A stretch of DNA of 64,000 nucleotides from Viscum album (taxonomy: Eukaryota; Streptophyta; Magnoliopsida; Santalales; Viscaceae). Below are positions 44,546 to 56,650 of this stretch, in pieces (positions within the stretch are counted from its first letter, which is position 1; each line of letters begins with the position of its first letter). A model generated the notes under the pieces. That model saw only the letters and a program-made list of their open reading frames with translations, had not been told where the DNA came from and ran no database searches. The stretch lies in NCBI GenBank assembly GCA_963277665.1, contig OY728157.1, positions 367,860,067 through 367,924,066 on the forward strand, written 5' to 3'. A program made the position numbers and the translations under genes.

Positions 44546-47500
44546 TGTAACGACCCATCAACCAGGGCCCGTGTCGTGACTACCCTAATCCCACCTTACA
44601 TAGGCCAGGGGCTGGAGACTAGAACCAGAGGTGTACTTACCTAAAACTGGGAATGTATTGCCTTTATATCTATTAAACTCACACAACAGAGCACACAGAT
44701 GGATACAAAACAATAAGTAATCTTTATAAAAAAGTAGTGAAAAATAGAAAAAGGGGTAGGAAATACAAACCCAGCTGTAAAGTACATGAAACTAAAAGTT
44801 CAAGTACAAATGAGAAAAAGAAAAATAGCTAATGGATAATCCTACACAGTTCCTACCAGATGGTTAGGTACAAATCACATCCTCAGAACTGAAGGTCTGT
44901 CCATCTCCTCCCTGTACTGTCATCCCATATGGTCCACCTTCGGGTAATGTCCAGTCCTAGTACTCTCTCCCTCAGTCAGTGTTGTCTGTCGTCTGCATCC
45001 AACACAAAAAGGTGTGGGCATAACCCATGTAGGGGTCAGTATAACGATACTCATTAGGGACCCCAAGACCATCATGGTCTCTCAAAATCCACCAAGGATA
45101 AACCACAAAGAATGAAATAAACAGATAACCCCACTTAGGTATACGCCCATCCTAATACCTATGTTATTATGTAATAAATCTCAATCAGAAGGAAAACACA
45201 AAAATAATGACTCAGCTCAACCAGGAATTTATTCTAGGGGTAGTACCAAGTTACATCCCTAATACATTATTGAATCCTTGGTTGCTGGAGAAATCCCCTC
45301 TATCGAGTACAGTGAGCCTACCGTGTCACACAGAGGTGCTACCCACTAACCTTGGACTGCTGAGTTACTCTTCATGTCCAGTACCATGGGTCTCATGCGT
45401 CACACAGAGGAGCTCCGCACCGTGGGACTTTTGCCAAACCCAGGCGCTCCACCTCATAGCCTGTAGAGGTACTCCTCTAGTCAATTATTGTTGGTCTGTC
45501 ACGTCACCAAGCGCACTCTTCCACCGTGGGTCTGCTGCCACTACTATTCACTCCCCAATGTGCTACTATAGACTCTCTGAGTCAATGGGTCAGTAGTCGT
45601 TAGGTCTCATCCAGCTACAAGGTCTCCGTACTCTGATCGCTCGTCACTAGAAGGATCTTCTCCATGAGCTACTCTTCGATAACCCTTCTATCACAAAGTC
45701 CCATGAAGATGTATCTCAAAGGTCTTCCCCATCATAGGGGTCTCAATGAAACACACTGCATGTCAATCGGATTCCCGGTCTGTGAGTTATTAGCCTTTTA
45801 GTCCTGCGGGCATGGTTAGATTTGCGCACGATCCAACCAAATCGTATCTAAAATATACCACAAACTCTAGCGGGGTATACTCAAAGGGACTGTCATGCTC
45901 CAAGATTACCAGCACTGCTGACAATTTTTCAAATGGATGTCTGGTACCAAAGATATGGGCAAAAGAAAGTAAAGGGTCATAGTGGGTCCGAGTCTAGTCG
46001 GACCGACCCGGCCCGACCCAGTCGGGTCCGAGTAGATTTGGGTGAACCCGACCTAACCCGTTAATTCTGGCCTGACCCATTAAGCGGTCCATCCCGTTAG
46101 GTTCGGCACGGCCTGCTGGGCCTCACCCAACTGGCCTCGAGGGGCCGCAAAGGGATATGAGGGCGCAGACTGACTACGAGGGCATTGAATGGCCGCTGGT
46201 CGGCGTGAGCGATGTTCTCCCCGGATGGCGCCATGTCGGTGACTAGGAACAGAGGGCGTCATGAGGGTGCTTTCCGGTTTGGCTGGGGTTACATGAGGGG
46301 CGCTGGAGTGTGGCTCGACCAGGGCGCCGTGAGGGGCGCGAGAGGTCGATTCGGCTGAAGCACCATGAAGGGAGCGGGTGGCTACCTCGGCCGGGGTGCC
46401 ACGAGGGTGCAGTTTCGACCGGGGGATCGGGAGGCCAGCGGATGATGTGACCATGGCGGCTCGGCCCAGCCCGAGGTAGCTCAGTCGGAAGGATAGAGAC
46501 CACATGGGAGGTTCGGAAGCCGACGTGAGGCATGGTTCGGTCAGGGCGGCAGAGCCGGTTCGGCTGGGGCGTCATGGGTGACAGAAGCCGTGGGTGGCGC
46601 GACCATTTCCTTCATCACCTTTGTCATTGTTGTTCCCTTCCTCCATATTGAACAACACTGCAAAAGAGAATGGCAGAGGGGTCAGGCCATGTCGTTTTAG
46701 TTCTCACCATCCGTGTTTATGGTGGTTGCATTTATGTCCCAAGAATGAAGCACAAAAAACCCTCCCGTAATGATTAATCCCAAAACCCACAAAAGGAAAA
46801 CATGTGTGGATCAACTAGTTAGAAGATGATCTGCGTTATTTGTTTTAGAAGGAATGAATCATGGGAATATAAAATCAAACACAAAAATCCCCTACCATGT
46901 TTTTTGTTGGTTAATGTTAGCACAAGAAGTCATATGTCGATTCTGTGTAGACAAACACATCCTACATCGGAGGATGTTCCAAGGAAGAAAGTAGAAGTCA
47001 TTGTCATTCTTCGTAGTCGAAGGTGTTCCTCATCGGTGTTCCACGTCGGTGGAGCGTTCATTTTTGGAGAGCATAATCCTACAAGTGTTGGGAATCGTGT
47101 CACTTTACCAGTGCTTCAATGCTTGGTGATGTATTCCCAAAATCTCCACCCAAGATCCATATACATAGGAGAGGGGGGTGGGGAGGTATGTAACAATTGG
47201 GGAATTTATGACGGTTCATTTATTAAGAACCTTCCTAAATTCCAACGACGTTGTTACATTATATTAAAAGTGGACAAGCCAATTAATTAACATTGGTGAA
47301 AATAATGGTGGTGCAACGACATAATTAATGTTGAGGAAGATCAAGATGCTCCTCCACATTAATGAGAGAGTTGAGAGGTTTCTCCCTCATTAAGAGGGGA
47401 GATGGGAGATTTAGGCCTCATGTGGACCCCACCACCCTAACAGCCCATGGGTGGTTAGGGTCCGGTGGTCCCCACCACCATAACCTCTCATTGGAGGTTA

Positions 47501-48451
47501 TGGTCTGGTGATCCCCACTTCCAAACTTCCACAAAGAGGTTTTGTTCTAGTGGACCCCACCTCCCAACACCAACATAGGAGTTGCAAATAAAAATAAAGT
47601 GTCACACATTTTTATTTTTATTTTTATTCTTTCACAAAAAGCCAAATTCAATCATTCACTCTCGACTCACTACGTTCGAGGTAAAGGTCTCTTTAAGCTA
47701 ATAATGGTTCTATGAGTTCAAATTTTTCCTCAGATTTCAATTCCGAGCACCAGTTCAAATGTTACAAAACACCGCATGCGCGTTCACTGAACGTACCCGA
47801 AAAAAAGTTCATAACATTTTTATCAGCCACCCTCAGCCTATGTCGGTCAAGGATAGGCTCTGACTAAGTGAAACCCACCCCAATAAACCCAACGGTACTC
47901 TCATATTTTCAATCTGAGTTGCTGTTTGGATGTTATAAATTTTACAATAAAATAATTGTCACTTAATTATTTTATTTGCTGCCAAAAAATAACTTTATAT
48001 GGTGGCCCACACCGACCAAAGATGAAATCTGATTAAAGAAAGCATTCCTTCACGAGTTCATTGGTGGTCTCAGATTTTTTATCCGAGTTACCGTTTGTGA
48101 GTTATTATAATTTGAAAAATAAAATAATTTATTTAATTATTTTATTTATGATTATGCCATTTTTGGGTTTTCTCACAGGAGGCCCGTGCCGACTAATCTG
48201 ATGTCATGCCTAGGGTAAACCCTCCATACTGAGCACAAAAGTGCCCTCGTATTTCTGATCTGAGTAACCTTTTATTTGTTATTCAAAATTTTCAAGAAAA
48301 CTGCTTAAGCGCGTTATCTAAAGATTAAAAAAAATTCAAAAGATCATTTCGGGCACTCCAGGCCTTAGAATCATGTGGTGTCTGATTTCACGGACTCATA
48401 AAATTCCCATATATTTTAAAAAAAAATACATGGAAATTCTGGGTCCTTACA
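44546..48451 (-). mobile_element. 5' LTR of element B (right copy)
   Basis: On + it starts TGTAACGACCCATC and ends GGGTCCTTACA, better preserved ends than the left copy. U5 landmark AGTATAACGATACTCATTA at 45039-45057, GC-rich leader about 45950-46600, decayed TATA at 47158-47172, and U3 with GGTTTTCTCACAGGAGGC near 48165. Confidence 0.85.
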
Positions 48452-48456
48452 TGTGG
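48452..48456. repeat. Probable target site duplication of element B, right (TGTGG)
   Basis: Pairs with AGTGG at 37447-37451, one mismatch. Confidence 0.5.
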
Positions 48457-50200
48457 TCCCTTGAACTTGTACGTGTAACACTCAAGGATTTTATATTATG
48501 TCTCTTTTAAATTTAATCTCTTTGATAGATTACATTGAACGCAACACTAAGATCCTATGCATTATAATCATTCAAAATTGTTTTTTCAAAAGGGATTATA
48601 AATAATATTAACCACATTATGAAATTTATTAAATTTATTTTTCAGAATAGAAATTATTATATAATTTCGAATATGAAATTATCTTAGCGTAATTTTTTTT
48701 TGTATTTTACTGAAATGTTTCAATTTTTAGCGAATAGCGAAAAATACTGCATTAATGTTAAAAACTGATTTTTTTCATTTACATAATAATTTTAATTTTA
48801 ATTCAATTTAATGTATAAACTTTTAAATAAAATATATATTAATCCAATTAGGGTAATTGGAGTCAGTTTTATAAAAGAATTAGACATAAAAATTTATTAA
48901 ACTCTTTAACATCTCTTTTATCTGTCTTCTCTCCACATCTGTAGGATTTGAATGAACCATAACATTCCCATTTATGTGAATTAAATTTTGAAACACAGAC
49001 TTACACATTTCTAATTAAGATGATATTTGGAGTTTAATATTATTAACTTCATTTTTTGGTGATAAGTAACTTTAGTAGATTTTTATTTATTTACAATGGA
49101 TAAGGGATAATCATGTAATTAAATGTAAAACTAATATTATAAGCATTATAATGTCACCCTAACACATGTACTAATTTATTTTGATGATTCTTTTCCCAAA
49201 CTTATCCTTGGGTATTTTTTGGGACCACATGGAGCCACATGGATGAATTTAATATATTTATGATATTATATTTTATGAAAATCCAAATTGTTTATTCTAA
49301 TGTTTTAATTAGTAAAATATATTTAGTATGTGGATATATAAGTGATATGGTTGACTAAAAATGGGATTTATAAAAATAAAATATTTTTATAAATAATTAT
49401 AATTTACCTATAATTTTAAAAAATAAATATTAAAATTATATTGTGACATAATGTTGATGTAGTAATTGATTTATTAAAGAAGGAATACTAAAATTTGTTA
49501 TTAATAATATTAAGATAAATTTAATTTGAAATATTTTATACCATACACGAAATTTTTAGATGACTTTGACATGTTAATGATGATTTAATGTACTTTTTTT
49601 GAAAGGAATTATGGTTTTATGATGTTTCAAAAAGTCTTGTAATAAATACAGTCAATATTGACAAAAATGATACATTAGAAAAATATTGTATTATATAAAA
49701 GAATTTCAAAAAAATAAATTTCTACCAAATGAATAGAGTAAATATAAGTAATTCCTATATTTTCCAATTGGGGTTCTTTTTTAATTATATAGAAACTATA
49801 TTAACCCTATAGTGTAAAAAAGACATGTTGTCACAATACGAGTTAAACTGTTTAACAAAGGGTCTAAGCCTAATGGTGATGTTAATATTGTCAACAACGA
49901 ATTTCAAAAATTTATATTATCAGAGGGAATTAAAAACATAAATATCTTGTCATCTAAATGGATCACTTTCTACCACTTCTAAATCTAAAATCTATTTATA
50001 TTAAGTTAATAGTTTTGGAGTTTCCTAAAGTTCCCCTCCCCGATCTTGTAAAAAGGCACATCTCCTTATCATTTATCCACACATATAAAACCATTTTGTC
50101 GGCTAAATAATGATAATTTATCCTCCAATTTTTTTTAAATTCATAATAGAGTCCATACGTTGTTAATAAGTCCATCATTTGATGTCGTATTATGAAAATA
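48457..50200. other. AT-rich intergenic DNA
   Basis: No recognisable coding, LTR or RNA features. Confidence 0.5.
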
Positions 50201-50980
50201 TAAAGTTTATAATTGAAGAAGTGTTAATTGTTTTACCAACTCTTTCGACGTTCATTTCTTCTTCTGCATACCCTCACAATATTATTTTCATTCAGAAGTA
50301 ATAAAAAAATTATAATATATATCTTGATATATATTATTATGAATATTATACAGACATATTTCTTCTTTTATCTGTTCTACAATAACGAGGTCAACACACA
50401 TGCGTACGTATGGATTACCATTTCGACGATGTGGTGTAATTTGTTTTCGATAAATATTTATTTGAATGGGTATAAAGATTCATATAATTATAATAAATTA
50501 TAAATTATAAATTATATTTAATTATTATAATTAACATTCCATTCATTTATTTACCCCTTTACACTTAATGGAATGACATCATCGGTTTGGAGTACATTTG
50601 GCCTATCGTCTCTACGATATGATGAGATTCATTATCCACGTTAACCATTAAAAAATGTTTATAAAATTATATATAATTAATAAGTATTAAATTCACGACA
50701 TAATAATTCTACTTTAATTATATATAAATATACCATCTACTTTCATCCATTCAATACGATAAGAAAATCGAAATAACGTTGGGGCGTACGTATGACCTAC
50801 CCTCTCCATGAATGGAATGTTCCCTTACACATACATATATATATATATATACGATATAGAAATCACTTTTTATTTTCATTAAATAAATATATCATGATCT
50901 ATGTAATATAACAAGTCAAAACAAGTACGATTAACAAAGCTGTTATTACATGAAACATTACTTTAACTTGGAATTGTTAA
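50200..50980. repeat. ~190-bp satellite-like repeat, block 2
   Basis: CGTACGTATG occurs at 50403 and 50785, 382 bp apart (twice 191), and a decayed version GTACATTTGG lies between them at 50592. After each comes a related phrase: ATTACCATTTCGACGATGTG, CCTATCGTCTCTACGATATG, CCTACCCTCTCCATGAATGG. Before the middle copy is AATGGAATGACATCATCGG, matching AATGCATGACATCATTTC of block 1. The middles of units are nearly pure A/T. CpG is locally retained although the surroundings have almost none. Confidence 0.5.
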
Positions 50981-51789
50981 TAAAGGGGAAATATAAAGTT
51001 ATATTTGAATAATATATGATATAATAAAATTATAATGATACTATAAAAAGTTTATTATATGCTTAAAACAACTATATAGGTTTTTTTCACATGTGTTTGA
51101 CAATCAGTCATATGGTACGAGTTAATTTTTCTATCTCTTTGTAATCTGAGATTGTTGGTATGTAAACATTTACTCTGATATTTTTATAATCCATGTCCAT
51201 GTTTCTTAAAAAAATCCAAAATATTTTTCCAACTATCCAAAAAATGTTTAAGGACATTTTTATGCATTTTATTCATTATATATAGTGTTATTAATGGAAT
51301 ATTTTTTCCATTTTTCTTACAAGATACATTTTTTACTTTTTGAAAAATTAAAAGAATAATATTTTCATTAACTTATACTGCGTAGTTATATTTTCCAACC
51401 CTCATGAAGCCTTAGAATTTTTAATCTTCCCTTACAACATTATAATGTTATTTTAAAATTAAATGTTTATGAGGATTTAAAATAAATGATTTTAAATTTA
51501 ATAAAGAGTTATTTTCTCAATTTATATTTAATGTTTATATTAGATTATTTTCATCTATGTCAATATCCTTTGTTGAATCCTATTTTTAATTTACGTTTAT
51601 CTCATACAATATCATTTAACAGATACCCTAGATTGGTTGTCTATTTATATTGACATTAGATGTTCTATATTGAAACCATTTAAAGCTTGTGGATTATGTA
51701 TTGGCATTTTATATGTTATTTTGAATACAATTGTGTTTTTTTTTAATTTTATACCCCTTTTATGAGAGGAATGAATTTAAAATTTTATG

Positions 51790-52420
51790 TGTTGGGTGGC
51801 TCCCACTATAGCCCTCGATGGATCAGTGGGTCTCATATGAAAAATAAGGTTGTATTTTGGCTAATGTATCACCTGATTATGTATGGTGTCTTGGGAAGAG
51901 CCTTGATGTTATGTTTAAGATGTCCTCCATTATGCATTCCCTCTTTATGTGATTAGTTATTGATTTTACATGAGATTATACAACTAGTAGAATATGAATT
52001 TTTATTATTATATGGAAATATGTTATTTATTCTTACTATATTATACTAAATAATTTGTTTAAAAGGTTTTTTAAATATACACCATTCCTTAAAAGTTTAT
52101 GGTCATTTATGATTGCTTCCACTATATTGTTTACCCTTACCGAGCATTCGAGCACACCCGTTTCTTTTGTTTAACATTCCCATGATTCTTAGTTGTGTAT
52201 TATTTTTAAAATGTAAGGTTTATATTAAAGAATAATATCATTTTTATAGGATTTTTAATGTTATTTTTTATTTTTGGCATTGAACTATAAATTTCATGTA
52301 TGTAATTAATTTTACAAGAATATTAAACTAATTGGTCCTTTGTTATTCGATTCCTTGTAATCAAGAAAATGTATTAAAATAATGTATTATTATTAGGATT
52401 CTAGGGATGGACCCTTATAG
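51790..52420 (+). mobile_element. Probable 5' LTR of a Ty1/copia element, ~630 bp
   Basis: Begins TGTTGGGTGGCTCCC, the usual TGTTGG start of plant copia LTRs, and ends near ACCCTTATAG directly before a primer-site-like TTGGTATCA. A copia gag zinc-knuckle remnant follows about 890 bp later, the expected distance. The terminal CA is not preserved and no partner LTR was found, so both ends are provisional. Confidence 0.4.
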
Positions 52421-52438
52421 TTGGTATCAAATGTATTT
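52421..52438 (+). other. Primer binding site of the copia remnant (tRNA-Met type)
   Basis: TTGGTATCAAATG matches the first nine bases of the initiator tRNA-Met site and then diverges. Confidence 0.45.
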
Positions 52439-53079
52439 TTACCATCATAATTAGAAATTATACATAGAAAACATTGTATGGGGAACAAAAACCTGAGGAT
52501 GACTTTGAGGATAAGTGTAGAAGAAAATTATATAGTTTTTTATGGTCTAGATTTTGTGGGTAATCCATGAAATAAATCCATACTTGTATACATAATGTGG
52601 ACTTAGTTCCAGAATATATGTACCTGTGGGTGAAAGCTGCAAAAATGTGTATCAGGCCTTACTATGGGTAAACTCATACCAAACAATGGGCCTTACAACA
52701 CACATGGTTTGACACTCCTAGGGGATATTCTTTGGATACTTAACATTTTCTTTATATACCTTTATGAAGTATTTTAAAGTCAATACATCTATAAATAAAC
52801 CATCTTTATGATTATGAGACCAGATACACCTAAAATTCTCAATTAATATTAATTTTTTTCCTTTTTTATTAATTATACATTATGATATGATCTATCTTAG
52901 TGTATGTCATCATAAAGAAATAGAGACTAGTAAAAAATGTGAAGCAAAATGATTCACATGAGCAAGTGAGTAAGAAGGATCATATGTTTCATGTTATTAT
53001 TCTAATATTTAGTAGAAAAATAGTATCATAATAATTCCCATCATAAGAGGATATAATAACATGTGATAACGAATTATGT

Positions 53080-53440
53080 AAATAATTATACAAGTCTTAT
53101 GGCTTGAAAGTAATTTAATAAAAGAAGAGGATGGAAGGTAAATTGATGTGTAAATAAAAGAAGTTAATGAATTATTTTTCAACATGTGATAATTGTGGAA
53201 GGCAAACCCCTGATTCATTCTTAAATGGAATAGGTATTTTCCTTACGTGTGTTGAAAATTCCATCATGCTCATGATTAAAAGGGGAATAATGAAGGTATC
53301 AATGTTCAATGTTATAATTGTAATGTTTTAGGAGACAATGAAAATATAAATCTCATATATCAAAGGAATATACTCAAAAAGAAAATAATAGATCAAAATC
53401 AATATTATGCCATTACCTTGGTTGAAGTGGAATGATTGAT
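53080..53440 (+). pseudogene. Ty1/copia gag C-terminal part with decayed zinc knuckle
   Basis: Near 53090-53150 the reading has a KRRGWK-type basic block like the gag region before the RGRG tail. Then STCDNCGRQTPDSF and FHHAHD, stop, KGNNEGINVQCYNCNVLGDN, the latter at about 53260-53340. The knuckle should be CxxC, four residues, H, four residues, C; here CYNC is kept but the histidine position is D and the last cysteine is I. Arg-to-Cys and Arg-to-stop changes fit C-to-T decay. Protease and later domains cannot be followed beyond about 53500. Confidence 0.45.
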
Positions 53441-53843
53441 GTTCTTATATTGGTATTAATGAATTATGTCATTTGAGTTTTTTTTTCAATGATGTACTGG
53501 TTATACGAATTATGGAAATAATAAACGATTTTACTATAGTAATTCTTATTTATGTATTTGGAAGGATGAATTTTTACATTAATAATTTAATATCATCAAG
53601 GTATTTATGTATTTGGTAGGATAAAATAAGCAAAAAATTATGTTTTCTGAGAAAAATCAGATGTTAAGATTGATTTTGGAAATTTGGATACCTATTTGAA
53701 ATTTAAATTTTGATAGAATTATTTTCGATAAGTATAAAGATTAGAATGGAATAATTTTAAAAACATATATTATTGGTTAAGGTTAAAACATTTATTAATA
53801 TTATTATATGAAATTTTTAGTTATATAGTTTTTGAAAAAAGAT

Positions 53844-53960
53844 AGCCCACATATCAGGTGACAACCTATCACATTCGAAAGGTCGCGAGACATGAAATTA
53901 CAATTGAAGAGTGATAAGGGTGAATCACTTACCACTAGACTAAGTGATGCATTGGTTATT
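53844..53960 (-). other. tRNA-like / SINE-like segment with box A and box B
   Basis: On the - strand TAGTCTAGTGGTAAGTG (53926-53942) matches the RNA polymerase III box A (TRGYNNARNGG type), and CCTTTCGAATGTG (53870-53882) resembles box B (GGTTCGANNCC) after decay. They are about 55 bp apart, wider than in a tRNA, and no acceptor stem pairs. The segment also keeps CpG (GTCGCGAG). A tRNA-derived SINE is the likely origin. Confidence 0.4.
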
Positions 53961-56020
53961 CTAACATAGATAAAATTATTTAAATGTTATGATAGATGAA
54001 GTATATGATCATTTTTGGAATTCTATACGATTATGATAAATACAATATTTTTTAATTTTGTTATCCTTTAGAAAGAAAGATGAGTTTCATTAAAAAAATT
54101 ATTAAAGGATGAAATTATATTTCCATGTATTAGATTGCACCACTGTTCTTCTTCGACTTCTAAACGATAAACATCCAAAATGAATTTTTCATGTTATGAA
54201 CGACACATGATGGAATTTATAATTTAAATTGTACTGATCCATTGTTCTACAACTAGTGGATCAGAAGACCCACTAAAAGAAGGTGTAAGTTGTCTCATGA
54301 AGGAGCCAACAGAATGTTGTTCCCTTCTTTGCTCAATTGGTTATTACGAATTATAGATAGCTTGCATAAGTATGTAAATAAGATTTTTCATTCCAAATCA
54401 CATTACATTAAGTCATTCAAGAGGAAAATATTTACATTTATCGGTGCATTGATCATTAACACTATTCTTTTGGGTTCTATCCATTGCCTAAAACCCAAAA
54501 TGAATAGTAGGAGAGGAAAAAATTATATTAGAAAAACCTCATCATCAAGGAGGAGTGCATTCAATATCTAAAATCATTTGTTTAATACTAGATTATTTAT
54601 GATCATTACTATAATTCTATGACTATATCCTATAGTAAGACTTACCCATAATGATATATCTTGAAATACCTTAGAAATATCCCATGGGACCTCACTAAAG
54701 ATTTTTCATCCTCATTTCCAAAGGTTAACTAAACCTTATCTCTAATAAAAACATTAATGTCCCAAGTATGATATACATAGAAATGGCATTAATTTTTCAT
54801 AATAATTAATAAATGACAGAAGCATATTCACAAATAATATTTTATTTTAGAGTCCTTGTAATCATTGAACATAATCTTCTATCTTCGTGAATGATCTTTA
54901 ATATCTCCTATAAAGATCTTACACTTTTTTATCCTACGTAAAACCTCTCATTACATCACAGGGAAAAGAAAAAATTATAATGGGTGATATCCTATGATCA
55001 TTAAGGGTAAACATGAATAAAATAAAGAAAACCATAAAAAATCATGTAAAAACATGGACATACAATTTAAATATTAAAATCACGAGTCGTGAAATAAATC
55101 ATCAGAGTACGTAAGGCATAGATCAGAAATGAACATTAACCATGATAAAATTTGCATTTGAATAATACACAGAATTGATGAAATTAAGTAAGAACATAAT
55201 TTTATTTCCATTTTCGGAAAGGAATTGCTAGAATGACCATCATTATTGACAATGAAAATTACTGAACCATGTTTACATTCCATTCCAGCAATGTACTACT
55301 GAACCGGTTTTACTTGTCGTCCCAACCCTATATTATTAAACTAGATTTACATGTCATTATAGACATGTCTATATAATGTGATATATATATTTACACAATG
55401 CACTAGATAGAGACATATTTCCCACCCATCTCATAATTAAACCGTTCATATATATTCCATAAAAACATAAAAACAGTCACCATCGCATGACCCATGAAAT
55501 AAAATGGGTTTCATAAAAATCATTCTCTCAAGATTGATATAAACCAAAAAGATTTCTTAAAAAAATCCATTATAAACACAATAAAATAATATTATTAAGA
55601 GGGATATAAAGATATCCTTATTTAAATGTTTCAACGTATATGGAAAATAATTTTGAGAAAACACTTGAAATTAAATCTTGCAGAAAATATCATTTCTTCA
55701 TCAAAAATGCTTTCCTTCGTGGGAATGCCACACAATTTTGAAGAAATAAAATTAATGGAAAATAGCCTAAAATATTTCCAGGAATGATTCAAGAAAATAA
55801 TACATTATGAAAGTGTAAAAAAAATTTCCTGACGTGCATGTTAAAAAACAATTTTCTCATACTTTTCAAGAAAAGCCAAAAAGTTACTCATACCGAAAAC
55901 GACAAAACATTTCATTCATAACCTTTAGTAAAAAATTCACCAATAAGTAAAATGGAATTTAAAAAATTCTATAAGAATATAAATAAAATTTTTAAAAACA
56001 TATTTTGGAAACAAACACGT
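53961..56020. other. AT-rich intergenic DNA
   Basis: No coding or structural feature identified. Remaining parts of the copia element upstream may extend here, decayed beyond recognition. Confidence 0.45.
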
Positions 56021-56029
56021 GGATGACAA

Positions 56030-56650
56030 CTATACCGTATTAAATAGTTGTGAATAAACAATGTCGGATAAAAATGAGAATTGTAATTTTGTCCCTTACC
56101 TTAGGTCTTATATGATTTGTATGTATCCAACCATCCAATATAATTATTTAAGTAATATTATTGAATTATTATATAATGATATTCATTTTTATGATATCTT
56201 AAATGATCATATTATCATCCATTAATTGTTAACCTTTCATTGCCACCGGTTATTCATATTTTAAATACTTTAAGTTCTTATGCATGTTTGGTTGAATAAG
56301 TTCATGCTCCAATTGTTTGGATATAGTTATATCATTTAAAAAATGTTATTAGTATAATATATATGATATTTATACAATATTTAGTGAAGATCATGTTCAA
56401 TGAATCACATCTCATTGTGCAGACAGTAGGACGTACGTACGCACGAGCATTGATATCATTCACTTAATGGTTAAACAGTATAGAATTGGATGGTATATTA
56501 ATTATAATGAATAATTATCATATTATATTCATTATTTACATCCATTATAATCATCCTTATACCCATCCATATTATGTATTGTTGAATACAAAATTACAGC
56601 ATTGCGTGAATACGGTAAGTCGTGTATACACACACATGGTGATATTTGTT
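56030..56650. repeat. ~190-bp satellite-like repeat, block 3
   Basis: ACAGTAGGACGTACGTAC at 56423 and ACGGTAAGTCGTGTATAC at 56612 are 189 bp apart and align base for base over most of their length. The 12-mer ATACCCATCCAT at 56559-56570 also occurs in block 1 at 5181-5192, at the same distance (53 versus 56 bp) from the GTCAGTAG-type box. Weaker phases at about 56045 and 56241 (CCACCGG) fit the same spacing. Confidence 0.5.

Larger units (their letters stand above)
37452..48451 (-). mobile_element. Element B: 11-kb Ty3/gypsy Del/Tekay-like chromovirus, internally deleted
   Basis: Two long LTRs (3,859 and 3,906 bp) flank only 3.2 kb of internal DNA. On the - strand the interior has a clear tRNA-Met primer site, gag pieces, an RNase H-end/integrase region, a chromodomain and a polypurine tract. 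Protease and RT are missing, so this is a deletion derivative that would need proteins from relatives. The LTRs look roughly three-quarters to four-fifths identical in stretches compared by eye. It retains far more CpG in the LTR leaders than A or C. Confidence 0.85.

Noticed and set aside
46080..46575. Minus-strand 141- and 110-codon ORFs
   Set aside because: Same GC-rich LTR leader; not conserved in the left LTR.
46826..47290. 154-codon + strand ORF, longest in the window
   Set aside because: It lies wholly inside the element B LTR (antisense to U3/leader), is broken in the other LTR copy and has no recognisable domain.
52134..52160. Tekay-type U5 landmark (ACCGAGCATTCGAGCACACCC) suggesting a gypsy LTR ending at 52.42 kb
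   Set aside because: The downstream gag zinc knuckle and the TGTTGGG start fit a copia element better; the resemblance is short and may be chance.
53870..53942. Functional tRNA gene
   Set aside because: Box A to box B spacing is too long and no acceptor, anticodon or T stem pairs correctly.
54290..54571. 93-codon + strand ORF as a gene
   Set aside because: No family resemblance, no supporting signals, and length is within what AT-rich DNA gives by chance at this window size.
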